NCBI GenBank assembly: GCA_020636005.1
Contig: JACJYR010000001.1
Location: forward strand, 940,001-1,004,000
Length of the DNA: 64,000 bases
Source: Lewinellaceae bacterium
GTDB taxonomy: Bacteria > Bacteroidota > Bacteroidia > Chitinophagales > Saprospiraceae
Direction of reading: 5' to 3'
Of the stretch, positions 17,925 to 27,430 are shown piece after piece. A model generated the notes under the pieces. That model did not search any database. It had not been told where the DNA came from and saw only the letters and a program-made list of their open reading frames with translations. Position 1 is the first letter of the stretch. Every line of letters begins with the position of its first letter. The translations under genes and the position numbers were made by a program.

Positions 17925-18466
17925 GATGAAAGTTTTTATTGAAATTTCCCTTCCGGCAGCAGGCGCCATAATCTGTTGCAACCTATGCGAGCCGGATGGG
18001 TGTCCACGAACCTGCCAGGAGGGCCAATGGGCGATGCAATTATACTATGTTTCGCCTGCTATTCTTTCAGATCGGGGAAATGAATGGAAAACAGGATACA
18101 CTGTTGGTAGCCAAAAACAATAGGCAAAGGGAAAGGTTTTTGGTTCGGATGCGCTTTTAGTTTGGGAAAATTGGGTCGCATTGAAATAAACGCTCTTCCC
18201 CTCTTTGATGTGAAATACAGACTTTTAGGTGGAGAGGCCAGTTTATCAAACCCGGCGGTTCCGGCGCCAAACTACCGGGTTTGATAACCCGACCTCTCAA
18301 AACTTAAACGGTGCTGAAATGCCCACTCCACCTTAAAGAGGGGATGAGCGGAAATAAATTTAAAGGCATGAAAATTTACCCTCCTCCCAAACTTTTATAT
18401 TTCAGGATGCGGCTATCAAGCGTTTACCGATAGAAAAACAGCGGGTATGCCAAAGACGCCTGTCCG
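17925..18466. other. Intergenic region hosting a MITE-like insertion
   Basis: About 540 bp upstream of dps and downstream of the asparaginase gene. It contains the element at 18191-18350 and its target duplications. The remaining sequence is AT-rich and shows no other structure. Confidence 0.6.
18191..18350. mobile_element. MITE-like non-autonomous element, 160 bp
   Basis: Terminal inverted repeats of 16 bp (CGCTCTTCCCCTCTTT and AAAGAGGGGATGAGCG, 15 of 16 matching) bound the element. The 8-bp sequence GAAATAAA directly flanks both ends (18183-18190 and 18351-18358), as expected for a target-site duplication. Inside, TTATCAAACCCGG (18243-18255) pairs perfectly with CCGGGTTTGATAA (18275-18287). 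GAGAGG with CCTCTC and GGTGGAG with CTCCACC add further nested pairing, so the RNA or single strand would fold into a long hairpin. There is no coding capacity, so a transposase would have to act in trans. An 8-bp duplication fits several IS families (for example ISL3, IS66, IS256); the source is not determined. Confidence 0.75.
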
Positions 18467-19366
18467 CTACGCCTGGATACCGGCCGTTACACCTTTTTTT
18501 TCAACATAAGCATAGGCCATTTTAGGCGTGTTGTGGGCCAAGCCATACCGGCCGTTTTTGTCAATGCCGATGACGCCGCCCAAACCATTTACTTTTTTTG
18601 CCAATATGCCGATACCCGCCTGCGCTGCCATCATCGCTTCCTGCCGGGCAAAAAGGTCGCATACGGTTTTACTCAGCAGCACCTGCATAATGCGCTCTCC
18701 CCAGCCCGTGGCCGACACAGCCCCAAGTTCATTGTCCGCATAGCCCCCAGCCCCGGCAATGGGGCTGTCGCCGACCCGCCCGGCCAGTTTGCGGGCAGTA
18801 CCTCCTGTGGAAGTGGCGGCGGCGAAATTGCCGTTGCAATCCATCGCCACAGCGCCCACTGTGTCCATCGGGAAGGCGTCAAACGGCTGATGGGTGCGGA
18901 AGGTGGCGTCGTTTTTTATGGTTTGAAAAAATGCCAGTTCCCTTTCAGTCAGCAGCGCCTCAGGGGGCAGTTCGGTGAAGCCCATTTTTTTGGCAAACTC
19001 CAATGCGCCCTTTCCCACCAACAGGCAGTGTTCCGTTTGTTCCATCACTTTCCTGGCCACGCTCACCGGGTGCAGGATGTTCTGCAGGGCTGCCACCGCC
19101 CCGAAACCCAGGGTGCGCCCGTCCATGATCAGGGCATCCAGTTCGATTTCGCCTTTTTCATTCAAAAAAGCACCCCGGCCAGCGTCGAAAGTGGGATCTT
19201 CTTCGAGGATATTTACCGCCGCTTCCACGGCAGCAAGCGCTGAGAGGCCACTGTCCAATTGTGGAAAAACAAGTTCCACTGCCCTTCTGACGCCGCTGAT
19301 GTGGTCGGCCACATATTCTTCGGGGATGTTCCACGCCCCGCCGTGTACGATGAGTTTGGGTTGCAT
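18467..19366 (-). CDS. Isoaspartyl peptidase / type 2 L-asparaginase (Ntn hydrolase)
   Basis: 299 residues. N-terminal VHGGAW and GRGAFLNE match the plant-type asparaginase family. The autocleavage site is MDTVGAVA, giving Thr169 as the new N-terminal nucleophile; downstream STGGTARKLAGRVGDSPIAGAG forms the substrate pocket. The precursor self-cleaves into alpha and beta chains and hydrolyses beta-aspartyl dipeptides and/or asparagine. There is no signal peptide in the chosen form, so it is cytoplasmic. The ATG is at MQPKLIVHGG; upstream frames run through an octamer tandem repeat that is open in all three frames, which makes the exact start worth checking. Confidence 0.92.
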   Translation of the reverse strand: MQPKLIVHGGAWNIPEEYVADHISGVRRAVELVFPQLDSGLSALAAVEAAVNILEEDPTFDAGRGAFLNEKGEIELDALIMDGRTLGFGAVAALQNILHPVSVARKVMEQTEHCLLVGKGALEFAKKMGFTELPPEALLTERELAFFQTIKNDATFRTHQPFDAFPMDTVGAVAMDCNGNFAAATSTGGTARKLAGRVGDSPIAGAGGYADNELGAVSATGWGERIMQVLLSKTVCDLFARQEAMMAAQAGIGILAKKVNGLGGVIGIDKNGRYGLAHNTPKMAYAYVEKKGVTAGIQA

Positions 19367-19423
19367 GATGAGAGAATGAGAGAATGAGTGAATGAGAGAA
19401 TGAGTGAATGAGAGAATGAGTGA
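19367..19423. repeat. Octamer tandem repeat directly upstream of the asparaginase start
   Basis: About seven copies of an 8-bp unit (a/t)gaatgag run right up to the start codon. The unit length is not a multiple of three, so copy-number changes would shift any upstream reading frame. Confidence 0.85.
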
Positions 19424-19458
19424 ATGGTAGGCCAATCAATCATTCCGCCTTTGGCTTA

Positions 19459-20970
19459 TTATTCTTGTGACCACGGGTTTCTGGGCAGCGGCAGTGCCAG
19501 GTGTAGCAGCCTGAACTCGCCATTCACCACGGCACTGAGCGGCTTCAGCGCTCCGCCGTCCCACTGCCCAAAAACAGTGATGGGGCGGCCACCGCTCATG
19601 GCCATCATTTTCCAGCCGAGATCTTCTTCGGCCACCACGGGCAGCAGCTTCCGTTCCCGATCCACCAGCGCAAATTTATCTTTTTGGTAAACAGGAATTA
19701 CCTGTTCCAAAAATGCCGGGAACGGGGAAATCCAGGGGTTGGCTGCCAGTGCTTCAGCATAAGCCCTGGTAAATGCTGCAAAATCGGCATAGCCACTCTT
19801 GACCGTAAGCGGCTGATCCGTCAGTTCAAATTGTTTAAACAAAATCCTGTGTGGATAAGCGGAGGGGTAAAATACGGCCTCCCCTTTCACCACGGTGCCC
19901 AGCCGCCAGGTGGTTTCATACGGCGTCGTCCCCCATGCGAATTCGAGCAACATGCCGGTGCGCAAGCTTTCCTCCCCAATGAACCAGGTGCGCCTTGCGA
20001 ATAGGTTTCCTTCTTCCGCAGTTTCGGTTTGGCCTGTTACCAGCCAGTTGTCCTGAACGCCCTCCTGGGCGAGGATGTCCTCTTTTTTGAAGTTTACCCC
20101 GGCAATGCTTAGCAGGTCGTCCTGCAGGCCTTCGGGCAACTGCCCTATATGTTGAAAACCTTTTACCAATAGATAGATATCCCCCAGTTCGGCCAATACC
20201 ATTTCATGCCAATCGGCGCTGCCCCCGCCCCCTGATCCCCTGATGGGGGAGCCGCCCGGCTGCATCAGCTGGGGTATTTGGCGGAGGCGGCGGGCGAGTG
20301 TTCCCAATTTGGCGTCCACCATGCGGGCGGCAAGTTCCTGCCAATAGCTACTGGCTTGCCCGTCGAGGGTGGCCAGGCCCTGGCGGAACAGGTCGGTGAG
20401 CCAGCTTTCCAGTTCGGCCAGGCCATCGGCCATTTGGAAAAGGCGCTTTTCCTTGTTTTGGCGGCGTTTTTCGGCGAGGGCGAGGCCTGCTTCGGTGGTG
20501 CGGGTGGGCAATTGCTCTTCCGGCTTTGCGGATTTTTTGTCCCGGTTGGAAAGCCAGGTGGCCGCCCATTCGGGCAACTCGTCCACCACCCTGAAAGCAT
20601 CGTTGTTTTTTGAAAACAACAGCAGCAGGCCGATGCCGTGCTTGCAGGGCTGCCGCCGTACCGGGCAGGAACAGCGGAAGGCCGGCCCCTGGAAATCCAC
20701 TTGAGTCCGGTAAGGGTCGGCAGGGTTGCCGAGTGTGCCCCAGATAGCCCTGCCATTGCCTTCAAGCGTGAGCCAGCGCTGTGCGAAGGCGACGCCCTTG
20801 GCCCGTTGGGCTGTGCCGGGGTCGGGGGCAAGGGTAAGGATGTTGTCGTAGGTTAGTTGCAAGTAAGTTGGTTTGGTTATGAGGAGAATGAAATCCACAG
20901 GCTTGTTGTGGTGGTGAACTGGCACTGATTTCTGACGATTTGGGCCACGGTTTTTGAAATCAAGGCTCAC
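19459..20970 (-). CDS. SWIM zinc-finger protein
   Basis: 503 residues. A SWIM zinc-binding motif C-x-C-x6-C-x-H lies at C100, C102, C109 and H111 (FRCSCPVRRQPCKHG). SWIM domains bind DNA or proteins. This long bacterial form is known mostly from clusters with MoxR AAA ATPases and VWA proteins, which are not present here. A Gly-rich linker (GSGGGGS) sits mid-protein. The true start is uncertain: the first 24 residues before VDFILLITKP are poorly protein-like, and a GTG there is a possible alternative. The downstream asparaginase gene is 92 bp away across the octamer repeat. Confidence 0.75.
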   Translation of the reverse strand: MSLDFKNRGPNRQKSVPVHHHNKPVDFILLITKPTYLQLTYDNILTLAPDPGTAQRAKGVAFAQRWLTLEGNGRAIWGTLGNPADPYRTQVDFQGPAFRCSCPVRRQPCKHGIGLLLLFSKNNDAFRVVDELPEWAATWLSNRDKKSAKPEEQLPTRTTEAGLALAEKRRQNKEKRLFQMADGLAELESWLTDLFRQGLATLDGQASSYWQELAARMVDAKLGTLARRLRQIPQLMQPGGSPIRGSGGGGSADWHEMVLAELGDIYLLVKGFQHIGQLPEGLQDDLLSIAGVNFKKEDILAQEGVQDNWLVTGQTETAEEGNLFARRTWFIGEESLRTGMLLEFAWGTTPYETTWRLGTVVKGEAVFYPSAYPHRILFKQFELTDQPLTVKSGYADFAAFTRAYAEALAANPWISPFPAFLEQVIPVYQKDKFALVDRERKLLPVVAEEDLGWKMMAMSGGRPITVFGQWDGGALKPLSAVVNGEFRLLHLALPLPRNPWSQE

Positions 20971-21266
20971 CAGAAACAGTCAGCTTTGGAGGCCATTAGA
21001 GAAGTGTGTTTTTGAAAAAAGAACGCACGCCCACCATCAATCACTTGTGAGAAATTGACACAGTTTTTTGAACAATCTCCAGTTTTTGGGTGAGCGCATT
21101 GGCAACATTGGGCCAGGTGGTCAGCGCAAGCAATCCCCAAAAAATGCAATTTTTTCAAAATGTTAAATCTACGGTGAAAAGATGAAATATTCCCTGCATG
21201 AACACCGTATAGGACGGATTGGTTATCGGCCATAGGGCATGGTTGCTTCAAAAAAAACAATCGGCG

Positions 21267-22685
21267 CTACCCGGAAAGCCCTTCCAACACTTTCAGCAGC
21301 CAAGCCTTTTCTGCCACCGGTTCCGCCGCTTCCACCGTTACTTTTAAGGTATAAAAGGCTTCCTTATCATTAGGACGAATGTTCAGCAGCCGCTTGGTAA
21401 ATTTTAACAAGTTCATGTAGAGCGCCCGGTGGTAGGCGCCCAGTTCCCGGTGGCGGTAGATGAAGTTTTTGAAGCTGGTAATCAGGGAGTTGAGCGCCTC
21501 CCGTTCGTCTTTTTCAAAATAAATCTTGAGCAACATCCGGCGGGCGTTGAGGTTGTGCATCACGTCGTCGAAGTCGGCCCGCTGGAGCAGGTCCATTGCC
21601 TTTTCGTAGTCAGGTTTTTGAAAATAATAGATGGCGAGGTTGTAGTTGAAAGTGCTTTCCCGATATTTTGCCTCTATGCTATCCCGATATTCGTGCAGGA
21701 AATTTTCCACCCAATCAAACTCCTTGAGCAGCAATCCTGCCATGACGATGTTGTTGTAAGTATAGCGTGAAAGCGAGTTGTTTTCCAAAAAAACACCGAT
21801 GGAAAGCCCCTCCTGGTAAAGTTGGAAGGCCTCTTTGAGAAAGGCCGTTTCGCCCGTGTTGAAGCGCTTGATACAATAGTTTATCGCCAATAAATGCAGG
21901 TCTTTTAACTCATCAACCGGGAAGGCTTGATAATGCTGCTGCAACAAATCCCTGAGTGCCGCAAACCAAGGTTGGGAATTTTCCTCCGTCAGCGCTTTGT
22001 AGCAATGGTAGTAGAGGTTGACGGCAGGCACGTTTTCATAGCCGCCGCGCTCCACATGGGCCAGCACCTCGGCCAGCATAGCCTGCTGAATATCAGCCTG
22101 AAAGACCGTCTGGTAAATCACCGTGGAGCAGGCCTGCCACAGTTTTTGGGCGATGAAAAAGGTGGTCAGTTCCGAAGAAAATTCTTGAAATGAAGTGGTG
22201 GAATTCCTGTTCTGGCGGCTGGCGGCAGCCTGTTTTTCAAAGTGGAGGCGATAAGCTTGGTAGTGAAAGTCGGAGTTGCGGTAGGGCTGGCTTTCGAGCG
22301 ATTTTTCCGCCGTTTTTATTTCTTTGTCAAACAGCCTTTCGAGGTTGCGGCGGCGCAATGCCCGGGCCAGCAGCACCTGGTTGGCCACGCTGTCAGCGGC
22401 CTGTTCTTTATAGATAAGCCAAGCCTTTGTCACCTGGAACAGGAAAGACATGGTGTAGTCCATTTTGGCCGAGTCGAATGTTTCACCAGGGAAAATAGCG
22501 GTAAAAACGGCAGCCCGTTCAATGGTTCCAGCTTTGGTAAAAGGTGCGTTTTGGTAAAGGTAATCATAGAGGTCAACCACATCCTGCCGCTGGTTATAGA
22601 CGGGCGACCGCACGAACTTGCCGAGTTCCCGTTGTTCTATTTTTTCGAGGGCAGAGAAGAGTTCTATGAGGCGGCTGTTTTGCAT
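21267..22685 (-). CDS. Unknown 472-residue helical protein
   Basis: I do not recognise a named family. The protein is soluble, has no signal peptide, and looks almost entirely helical, with TPR-like spacing of aromatic and small residues (for example NYNLAIYYFQKPDYEKAMDLLQ and YTYNNIVMAGLLLKEFDW). It may be a TPR/SEL1-like scaffold. Composition and codon use match the neighbours, and the frame is uninterrupted. It lies between the Rpn-like gene and the SWIM gene on the same strand. A hairpin separates it from the Rpn-like gene; nearly 300 bp without recognised features separate it from the SWIM gene. Confidence 0.7.
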   Translation of the reverse strand: MQNSRLIELFSALEKIEQRELGKFVRSPVYNQRQDVVDLYDYLYQNAPFTKAGTIERAAVFTAIFPGETFDSAKMDYTMSFLFQVTKAWLIYKEQAADSVANQVLLARALRRRNLERLFDKEIKTAEKSLESQPYRNSDFHYQAYRLHFEKQAAASRQNRNSTTSFQEFSSELTTFFIAQKLWQACSTVIYQTVFQADIQQAMLAEVLAHVERGGYENVPAVNLYYHCYKALTEENSQPWFAALRDLLQQHYQAFPVDELKDLHLLAINYCIKRFNTGETAFLKEAFQLYQEGLSIGVFLENNSLSRYTYNNIVMAGLLLKEFDWVENFLHEYRDSIEAKYRESTFNYNLAIYYFQKPDYEKAMDLLQRADFDDVMHNLNARRMLLKIYFEKDEREALNSLITSFKNFIYRHRELGAYHRALYMNLLKFTKRLLNIRPNDKEAFYTLKVTVEAAEPVAEKAWLLKVLEGLSG

Positions 22686-22710
22686 GGGCGATTATCACTT
22701 GAAAACACAA

Positions 22711-22736
22711 ACCCGGCGAGTGGGGGCTGGCCGGGT
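22711..22736 (-). terminator. Hairpin after the Rpn-like gene
   Basis: ACCCGGC and GCCGGGT form a 7-bp GC-rich stem with a 12-nt loop, followed on the minus strand by a T-rich stretch. Likely a weak terminator. Confidence 0.4.
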
Positions 22737-22761
22737 CTATGTTCAGCAATTTTTTAAGGGG

Positions 22762-23769
22762 TCATTTATCGGTGCCCTGTGGCAATAGCCAATTGTCGGA
22801 GGGGGCGATATCGCCCTTTTTGCCCGCTGCCAATTGTTGGCGGATTTCTTTGACCGCCTTCTCATACAGCCCGGCAAAATCTGCAATAGTGGCGTCGGGC
22901 CATTCAGGGTGTTTTTCGATAAGTCGGATGGCAAACTTGGTTGCGCTTAGGGCAAAACCTTTCTGGAGACCCTCTTTCAAGCCCTCTTTTAAGCCCTCTT
23001 TCCTTGCTTTTTTTTCCTTTATTTCAAAAATGGTCATAACAGTTCTATTTAAAGGATTCCTGATCTTTTCGACAATTGCTTCTTGCTTTTCGGGTTCAAA
23101 TTTACCCAATTCTAAGAAATAAGTCAAAAGTGAATAAATAAACTCCCTGCCCTCTTCGGTGGTTTCGTAAAATTCCCCGTACACAAAAATATCCCGGAGA
23201 TTGCCCTCCATCAAGCCAGGATAATGGCTGTATTTCAACAACAAAAGAGAGTTGACCAAATAGCCCTGCCTCAGTTCCATGATTTTCTTTTTTGAAAACC
23301 GCCCTACATCTACGAGTAGGTAATCCGACGACAGGACAAACTTCCGCAATATGGCAGGAAGGGCAGGGAAAGCGGCATGGGGTGGCTTTTTTACCCACCG
23401 TTTTTTTCCGTGGTAGATGACAATCGGGATGACCAGCGTGCGGGTTTCCTTGTTTTTTATTTCTGCCGCCCGCTTCTCAAGGATGTATCGCTGCAATTGG
23501 TCGTAAATATTCTCTGGCACATAGCTTTTGTGCTCCAACAGGCAAGAAAGTACAATCCCCTCCCCGGTGGTCAGCTTTGCCCGGAAGATTTTGTCGGAAA
23601 AAAACTGCTTCAAGTCCTTCGTCAAAAACGAGCCTTCTAAAGGGTGGATGCTCTCGATGTCCAATAGGTTGCGCAGCCGCGGGGGCATCAGTTGGTCAAA
23701 AAAGTCCAAATAGACGGATCGGTAAGAAAATACCTTCTTGATAAAAGCGTCGTGCAGCGATTTGCTCAT
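22762..23769 (-). CDS. Rpn family recombination-promoting nuclease / putative transposase
   Basis: 335 residues. The N-terminal PD-(D/E)XK nuclease core has HDAFIKKVFS, SDKIFRAKL (D59) and LLEHKSY (E79, K81), as in E. coli RpnA-E, which nick DNA and promote RecA-independent recombination. The C-terminal third carries a degenerate tandem motif (EGLKEGLKEGLQKG, about 257-270) that is typical of this family. These genes often multiply and move within genomes, but no mobile-element ends are visible here. It is divergent from the long T9SS cargo gene across about 340 AT-rich bases. Confidence 0.88.
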   Translation of the reverse strand: MSKSLHDAFIKKVFSYRSVYLDFFDQLMPPRLRNLLDIESIHPLEGSFLTKDLKQFFSDKIFRAKLTTGEGIVLSCLLEHKSYVPENIYDQLQRYILEKRAAEIKNKETRTLVIPIVIYHGKKRWVKKPPHAAFPALPAILRKFVLSSDYLLVDVGRFSKKKIMELRQGYLVNSLLLLKYSHYPGLMEGNLRDIFVYGEFYETTEEGREFIYSLLTYFLELGKFEPEKQEAIVEKIRNPLNRTVMTIFEIKEKKARKEGLKEGLKEGLQKGFALSATKFAIRLIEKHPEWPDATIADFAGLYEKAVKEIRQQLAAGKKGDIAPSDNWLLPQGTDK

Positions 23770-24112
23770 AACATGTTTTTAAGGCAGCGATAAAGGTAAT
23801 CAATTTACGTCCCTGCTGGATTTGGCAAAAAGCCGTTTTTTAACAAAAAAATTTGAACCGATGGTTTTTGAAGGTGGTAGAAAAATTTTGAGAAATAATC
23901 TTTTTAAAACCCTATAATTAAAAGGTTTATTTACAAAATATTATAAAATAGTGTTTGAGAAACGCCTAAAAATGTAGTTGATAAAGACCCCGCCTTTCCC
24001 CACCTTTGGGAAAAGTTTGTTGGAAATCCCAATAACTGCCCACGTCAGCGAAACATACTGCATGAAAATGGCACCCAAAAAGGCGGCAGATTTTTGTCCA
24101 TCCATCCTTGTG
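23770..24112. other. AT-rich divergent intergenic region
   Basis: About 340 bp with runs such as tataattaaaaggtttattt. It must hold the promoters of the Rpn-like gene and the cargo operon, but no perfect TAnnTTTG box was found; TACCTTTA at 23793-23800 on the minus strand is one mismatch away. Confidence 0.4.
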
Positions 24113-27100
24113 ATGAAGCGGTTTTCGATAGCCCTGCTGTTGCTGTTGGCTGTGCCTTTCCTTCCAATCACCAAAGCCCAGGGTTGGCAATTGAAGCCCG
24201 GTTTCAACAACTACGACTTCGCCCGTGGCGCCTTCCCAACCCCCGACGGCGGCTACATTGTGGCCGGCCACACAGGCCTCAACAACGACCTGCACGATGC
24301 CTACTTGCTCAAGCTCGACCCCTTTGGCCGGGAGCAGTGGCGCAAGGTGTTCGGTGGGCCGATGCACGATGAAATTGACGGTTTTTACCAGACCAGCGAT
24401 GGCGGATACATCATCGCTGGCAGCACTTTCAACGGTAGCAACAATGACATTTGGCTGGTGAAAACCGACCGCCTCGGCAACATAGAATGGCAAAATACCT
24501 ACGGAAACGCTGCCTTTGAATTTGGCAGGGCGGTCATTCAAACCTCTGATGGAGGCTATGCTGTAGTTGGCCGGAGCGACAACGGCAGCGATATTGGAAT
24601 TTTCCTCCTGAAAACTGATGGCGCAGGCTCTCAGGAATGGTACAACATTTACGGCGGTACGGAGGAAGATGAAGGTTGGGGGCTGGCTGAAACACCAGGG
24701 CAGCAAATTGTTTTCGTCGGCGCCACGGCCAGTTTTGGCGCTGGTGCGAAAGATATTTATTTGGCCAAAGTCAACCTCAACGGAGATTTCCAGTGGTTCC
24801 AAACTTTTGGCGGTGCAGACGAGGAACTCGCTTTCAGCGTGATACCGACCAGCGACGGCCACCTGCTCATCGGCGGTGCAACCCGTAGTTTTGGGGCGGG
24901 CGATTTTGATGTCTATTTGGTAAAAGCCAGCAATGACGGCGTTTTACAATGGTCAAAAACCTACGGCGGGGCATTTGGCGAATGGGGTGCTTTTGTGAAA
25001 GAAGTACCTTCTGGCGGCTATGCCCTCGTCGGTACGGCACAAAGTTTCAACAACTTTTTCGACGACATCTACCTCATCCGCACCGACAACGACGGCAACG
25101 AACTTTGGTACAACACCTTTCTTCAGGATAAAAAAGACGTGCCCCACTCGCTCGAACTGACGCCTGACGATGGTTTTATCATCGCTGGCCACAGCCGGGT
25201 GGACACGAACGGCATCGTGGAAACCAGCCAAAGCCTTGTCATGCGCATGGACGCCAGCGGCAACCTGCTGAGCAACTACCTGCAAGGCCGGATTTTCCAC
25301 GACCTCAATGGCAATTGCGCTTTCGACAGCGGAGAACCCGGCTTCGGTGGCTGGATGCTAAGGGCAAGCAACCCCAACCAAACCTTTTACGGCCTGACGG
25401 ACAGCGATGGCAACTACTCCATCCTCACTGACACAGGCAGCTTCACTTTACAGCTTATTCCCCCGAACAGCTATTGGCAACCCTGCGAAAACAACCTCTC
25501 CCAAGTTTTTGTAAGCACGTTTGATACGCTGGTGGCGAGCTTCCCCCTGCAAGCGGCCTACGACTGTCCGCAACTGGAGGTGGATGCCGCCACGAGCATC
25601 ATTCAGCCCTGCAAATCAGCAATTTACGATGTACGCTATTGCAACCATGGCACGGTGGACGCCCAAGGTACTTATGTTGAAATCACGCTTGATCCGTCCC
25701 TTGCCTTTGTCAGCGCAACGTTGCCTTCCACTTCCCAACCGGGTAATACCTGGCGTTTTGACATCGGCAACCTGGCGCCCGGTGAGTGCGGTGGTTTTGC
25801 TTTGAAAACATTCCTTGCTTGCAATGTCGATCTGGGCAGGACGCATGGCGTCAAGGCCCACATTTTCCCCGATTCCATTTGCTTGCCCCCCGCCCCGCAG
25901 TGGGACGGTTCGAGTCTCGAAGTGAAGGGCAATTGCCAGGGCGACTCCGTTCAGTTTTTGGTGAAAAACAAAGGCACGGGCGGCATGGACGAGCCGCAGG
26001 CGCTCATCGTGATTGAGGACCAGATAGTGGGCCGGGCCCTGCAAATACAGTTGCCCGCAGGCGACAGCCTTGTTTTCAAGCAACCAGCTTTTGGCAAAAC
26101 CATCCGCCTGGAAACGGAACAGGCCGAGGGCCACCCCGGGCGCAGCCGCCCCAGCGTGGCAGTGGAGGGCTGCAGCCAAAGCGGCGGCAACGTGAGCCTG
26201 GGCTATGTGACCATGTTCCCCGAAGACGATGCGGACGCCTTCCAGTCCATTGACAAGCGGGAAAGCGCCGCTTATTTGCCCCCGGATGCCAAACTGGCCT
26301 TCCCCAAAGGCATTGATTCCCTGCACCTTATCAAGCGGGAAACGGACATCGAGTACCTCATTCATTTTAAAAATACAAGCGGCGATACGGCATCGGCGGT
26401 AGTCATCCAAGACACGCTATCGCACTGGCTCGACCTGACCACCCTGCGCCCCGGCAGCGCCAGCCACCCCTACCAAATGGCCCTGAGCAACACGGGCATC
26501 CTGCAGTTCACTTTTGACAATATCCAACTGCCCGATAGCCTGACAAACGATTCCGCTGCGCATGGTTTTGTAAAATTCCGGGTCAGCCAGTTGCCCAATG
26601 TACCCGTGGACAGCCAAATCCTGAACCGCTCCTGCGTCACTTTCGACTACTCGTCACCCCACGCCAAGCCCTCGTATTTCCACACCATCAAAAAACCGGA
26701 AGTTATCAGCATTTCAGACGTGAGCCTCTGTACGGGAGGACTTTACCAGGGTGTCGCCTACCAAGGCGACACCGCTTTTTTGCAAAGCATCGCACTGCCC
26801 CTTGTGGACAGTTTGAACTATACCCAAATCACCGCCTGGCCAGTTTACGATCTTAGCTTTCAGGATTCCACTTGTGCCAATGTGCCCTACTTTTTTTCGG
26901 GGCAATGGCTGAGTGCGCCTGGCCTCTACCAGGATACTACCCTCGTGACCACGCTTGGCTGCGACAGCTTGGTGACAGTTGATTTGTCCACCATTCCGCT
27001 GCCGGAAATTACGCTTGACACGGCCATTGCCATCGGCTCCGTTTTCCTTGGGCGGCAGCTCAATTCCGATACTGTGGTGGTGGATACTGTTTTTAGTGAG

Positions 27101-27427
27101 ATGGGCTGCGATACGGTGGTGAGGTGGGTGGTGGATGTGTACACGGGGTCGCAGGATTTATTTGAAAAAACGCTGAACCTGAGTGTTTTCCCCAACCCCA
27201 CCAGCTCCGATTTCACCATTGAAATGGATTTGCCGGAGGCGATGGAAATGAGCATGGAAGTGGTGGATATATTGGGGCGGCGGGTGGCGATTTTGGCGGA
27301 AAATATTGTTTTTCAAAAAGGGAAACAGCGAATAACGATTGATACAGGCGATTGGCCATCAGGCATTTACTCCCTTCGTTTCCAAACGGGCGGCCGCTCG
27401 TTTTCCAAAAAAATCATCAAACAATAA
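24113..27427 (+). CDS. T9SS type A cargo: repeat-propeller and DUF11-like surface protein
   Basis: 1104 residues, signal peptide MKRFSIALLLLLAVPFLPITKAQ. About residues 22-385 are repeated blades of the form T-DGGYI-AG--...-D-YL-K-D--G...-W-K-FGG, a PQQ/delta-60-like propeller. Next comes an SdrD B-like domain (GRIFHDLNGNCAFDSGEPG), then DUF11-like beta domains including YLIHFKNTSGDTASAVVIQDTL. The last 85 residues are a T9SS sorting domain (VFPNPTSSDF ... GIYSLRFQTGG ... KKIIKQ). It should be exported and attached to the surface; ligand unknown. The ATG used begins the signal peptide; 45 upstream codons are in frame but not signal-like. Three bases separate it from the next cargo gene, implying one transcript. 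Confidence 0.88.
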   Translation: MKRFSIALLLLLAVPFLPITKAQGWQLKPGFNNYDFARGAFPTPDGGYIVAGHTGLNNDLHDAYLLKLDPFGREQWRKVFGGPMHDEIDGFYQTSDGGYIIAGSTFNGSNNDIWLVKTDRLGNIEWQNTYGNAAFEFGRAVIQTSDGGYAVVGRSDNGSDIGIFLLKTDGAGSQEWYNIYGGTEEDEGWGLAETPGQQIVFVGATASFGAGAKDIYLAKVNLNGDFQWFQTFGGADEELAFSVIPTSDGHLLIGGATRSFGAGDFDVYLVKASNDGVLQWSKTYGGAFGEWGAFVKEVPSGGYALVGTAQSFNNFFDDIYLIRTDNDGNELWYNTFLQDKKDVPHSLELTPDDGFIIAGHSRVDTNGIVETSQSLVMRMDASGNLLSNYLQGRIFHDLNGNCAFDSGEPGFGGWMLRASNPNQTFYGLTDSDGNYSILTDTGSFTLQLIPPNSYWQPCENNLSQVFVSTFDTLVASFPLQAAYDCPQLEVDAATSIIQPCKSAIYDVRYCNHGTVDAQGTYVEITLDPSLAFVSATLPSTSQPGNTWRFDIGNLAPGECGGFALKTFLACNVDLGRTHGVKAHIFPDSICLPPAPQWDGSSLEVKGNCQGDSVQFLVKNKGTGGMDEPQALIVIEDQIVGRALQIQLPAGDSLVFKQPAFGKTIRLETEQAEGHPGRSRPSVAVEGCSQSGGNVSLGYVTMFPEDDADAFQSIDKRESAAYLPPDAKLAFPKGIDSLHLIKRETDIEYLIHFKNTSGDTASAVVIQDTLSHWLDLTTLRPGSASHPYQMALSNTGILQFTFDNIQLPDSLTNDSAAHGFVKFRVSQLPNVPVDSQILNRSCVTFDYSSPHAKPSYFHTIKKPEVISISDVSLCTGGLYQGVAYQGDTAFLQSIALPLVDSLNYTQITAWPVYDLSFQDSTCANVPYFFSGQWLSAPGLYQDTTLVTTLGCDSLVTVDLSTIPLPEITLDTAIAIGSVFLGRQLNSDTVVVDTVFSEMGCDTVVRWVVDVYTGSQDLFEKTLNLSVFPNPTSSDFTIEMDLPEAMEMSMEVVDILGRRVAILAENIVFQKGKQRITIDTGDWPSGIYSLRFQTGGRSFSKKIIKQ

Positions 27428-27430
27428 GTC

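Noticed and set aside
19367..19423. CRISPR array
   Set aside because: Units are 8 bp and contiguous without spacers.
20967..21260. Minus-strand 97-codon open frame between the SWIM and 472-residue genes
   Set aside because: Composition (many Cys, His, scattered Phe) is unlike neighbouring proteins, and it overlaps the start of the SWIM gene.
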